This document shows, piece by piece, positions 4,289 to 5,073 of a stretch of DNA of 5,073 nucleotides. Within the stretch, counting starts at the first letter, position 1. The number at the start of each line of letters is the position of its first letter. The DNA is taken from positions 1-5,073 of the forward strand of contig CALLIO010000100.1 in assembly GCA_938009055.1 (NCBI GenBank), read 5' to 3'. The notes below the pieces were generated by a model. That model worked only from the letters and a program-made list of their open reading frames with translations, did no database searches and had not been told where the DNA came from. Position numbers and translations under genes: made by a program. The DNA comes from an uncultured Altererythrobacter sp. Lineage in GTDB: Bacteria; Pseudomonadota; Alphaproteobacteria; Sphingomonadales; Sphingomonadaceae.

Positions 4289-5073
4289 ATGGCTACCAAA
4301 GTTGCAATCAATGGTTTCGGACGTATCGGGCGGCTTGTCGCGCGCGCAATTCTGGAACGCGATGATCACGATCTCGATCTAGTGGCGATCAATGATTTGG
4401 CCGATGCGAAAGCCAATGCACTGTTGTTCAAATATGATTCGACCCATGGCCGCTTCCCTGCCGAAGTGGATGCAAGCGACAACACGATCACCGTTGGTGG
4501 CAAGACCATTGCTGTGACGTCCGAGCGTGATCCGGGCAATTTGCCGCATGCTGAGATGGGTGTGGACATTGTGCTGGAATGCACAGGCTTCTTCCAAAGC
4601 CACGAAGCCGCAGAGCCGCATTTGAAAGCTGGCGCGAAGCGCGTTCTGATCTCTGCCCCTGCGAAAAACGTATCCGCAACAATCGTTTACGGCGTAAACC
4701 ACGATACGCTGACAAGTGACGATGTGATCGTCTCTAACGCCAGTTGCACCACCAATTGCCTCTCTCCAGTGGCAAAGGTGCTCAACGATCTGGTGGGTAT
4801 CGAGCGTGGTTTTATGACCACGATCCATTCCTACACCAATGACCAGCGCATGCTCGACCAGATGCATGGTGATATGCGCCGTGCACGCGGCGGCGCGCAG
4901 AATATGATCCCGACCACAACCGGTGCTGCTCGCGCTGTGGGTCTGGTATTGCCAGAATTGAACGGCAAGCTTGATGGCTCGTCCGTTCGTGTGCCGACAC
5001 CCAACGTTTCACTGGTCGATCTGGTGTTTACGCCCGGCCGTGATACCACGGTTGAGGAATTGAACGCGGCGCT
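4289..5073 (+). CDS. gap: Glyceraldehyde-3-phosphate dehydrogenase, type I (3' end outside the window)
   Basis: GAPDH interconverts glyceraldehyde-3-phosphate and 1,3-bisphosphoglycerate with NAD(P) and phosphate. Starting at ATG 4289, 261 full codons are visible of the usual 330-340. The N-terminus has the Rossmann loop INGFGRIGR (residues 7-15). Asp36 in VAINDLAD normally binds the adenosine ribose of NAD. The catalytic motif SNASCTTNCLSP (149-160) carries the nucleophile Cys153, and His180 in TTIHSYTNDQ is the activating histidine. The substrate/phosphate loops IPTTTGAA (207-214) and SSVRVPTPNVSLVDL (231-245) are intact. In place of the usual DLPHKDLRRAR it reads DQMHGDMRRAR (190-200). The Leu-Pro pair that helps select NAD in classical enzymes is therefore Gln191-Met192, which leaves coenzyme preference open. 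It is downstream of and probably co-transcribed with tkt. The cut at 5073 is the window edge, not a truncation of the gene. Confidence 0.97.
   Translation, partial: MATKVAINGFGRIGRLVARAILERDDHDLDLVAINDLADAKANALLFKYDSTHGRFPAEVDASDNTITVGGKTIAVTSERDPGNLPHAEMGVDIVLECTGFFQSHEAAEPHLKAGAKRVLISAPAKNVSATIVYGVNHDTLTSDDVIVSNASCTTNCLSPVAKVLNDLVGIERGFMTTIHSYTNDQRMLDQMHGDMRRARGGAQNMIPTTTGAARAVGLVLPELNGKLDGSSVRVPTPNVSLVDLVFTPGRDTTVEELNAA

Noticed and set aside
4379..4867. Minus-strand frame of 162 codons opposite gap
   Set aside because: It lies inside the GAPDH frame, which has intact catalytic and cofactor motifs. The antisense has no family features.

Overview
The window looks like ordinary core chromosome of an alphaproteobacterium, most probably a sphingomonad or Erythrobacter-type organism. 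This rests on protein character (a transketolase starting SLDPARMQSMANAIRALSMDA, a DUF2842 membrane protein, a GAPDH with the TNDQ...MRRAR segment), moderate-to-high GC, and a gene order I recall as typical of that group: tkt-gap diverging from a small coiled-coil gene, zapA, 6S RNA and 5-formyltetrahydrofolate cyclo-ligase. The taxonomic assignment is inference, because no marker gene is present. I see no mobile element, CRISPR array, tRNA or rRNA.

Leftward (minus-strand) half, read from about 2062 down to 1. A 75-residue coiled-coil protein (2062-1835) comes first and sits 7 nt upstream of zapA (1827-1312). Right behind the zapA stop lies a non-coding stretch whose folding and position identify it as 6S RNA (ssrS, about 1309-1135). 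A spacer with a strong hairpin follows, then 5-formyltetrahydrofolate cyclo-ligase (993-424). That gene overlaps the start of a small two-helix DUF2842 membrane protein (424-182) through a TGATG junction. After 74 nt a further minus-strand reading frame begins at 107 and runs off the left edge; I do not recognise it. The cluster joins Z-ring assembly (ZapA and its likely partner), global transcription control (6S RNA binds sigma70-RNA polymerase) and folate salvage. The zapA / 6S RNA / cyclo-ligase order is an old and widespread linkage in Proteobacteria.

Rightward (plus-strand) half. A 229-bp divergent intergenic region (2063-2291) leads to transketolase (GTG start at 2292, stop 4271). Glyceraldehyde-3-phosphate dehydrogenase (gap) follows 17 nt later, at 4289, and is cut by the right edge after 261 codons. 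Both genes have an AGGAG ribosome-binding site exactly 10 nt before the start codon. Together they supply the non-oxidative pentose phosphate and lower glycolytic/gluconeogenic steps, sharing glyceraldehyde-3-phosphate. In relatives pgk and an aldolase usually come next, but they lie outside this window.

I found no convincing undescribed system. The items most worth a second look are the 6S RNA, the small ZapA-partner-like protein with a possibly leaderless promoter, the long C-terminal tail of ZapA, a terminator-like hairpin in the tkt leader, and unusual residues at the coenzyme-selectivity positions of GAPDH.
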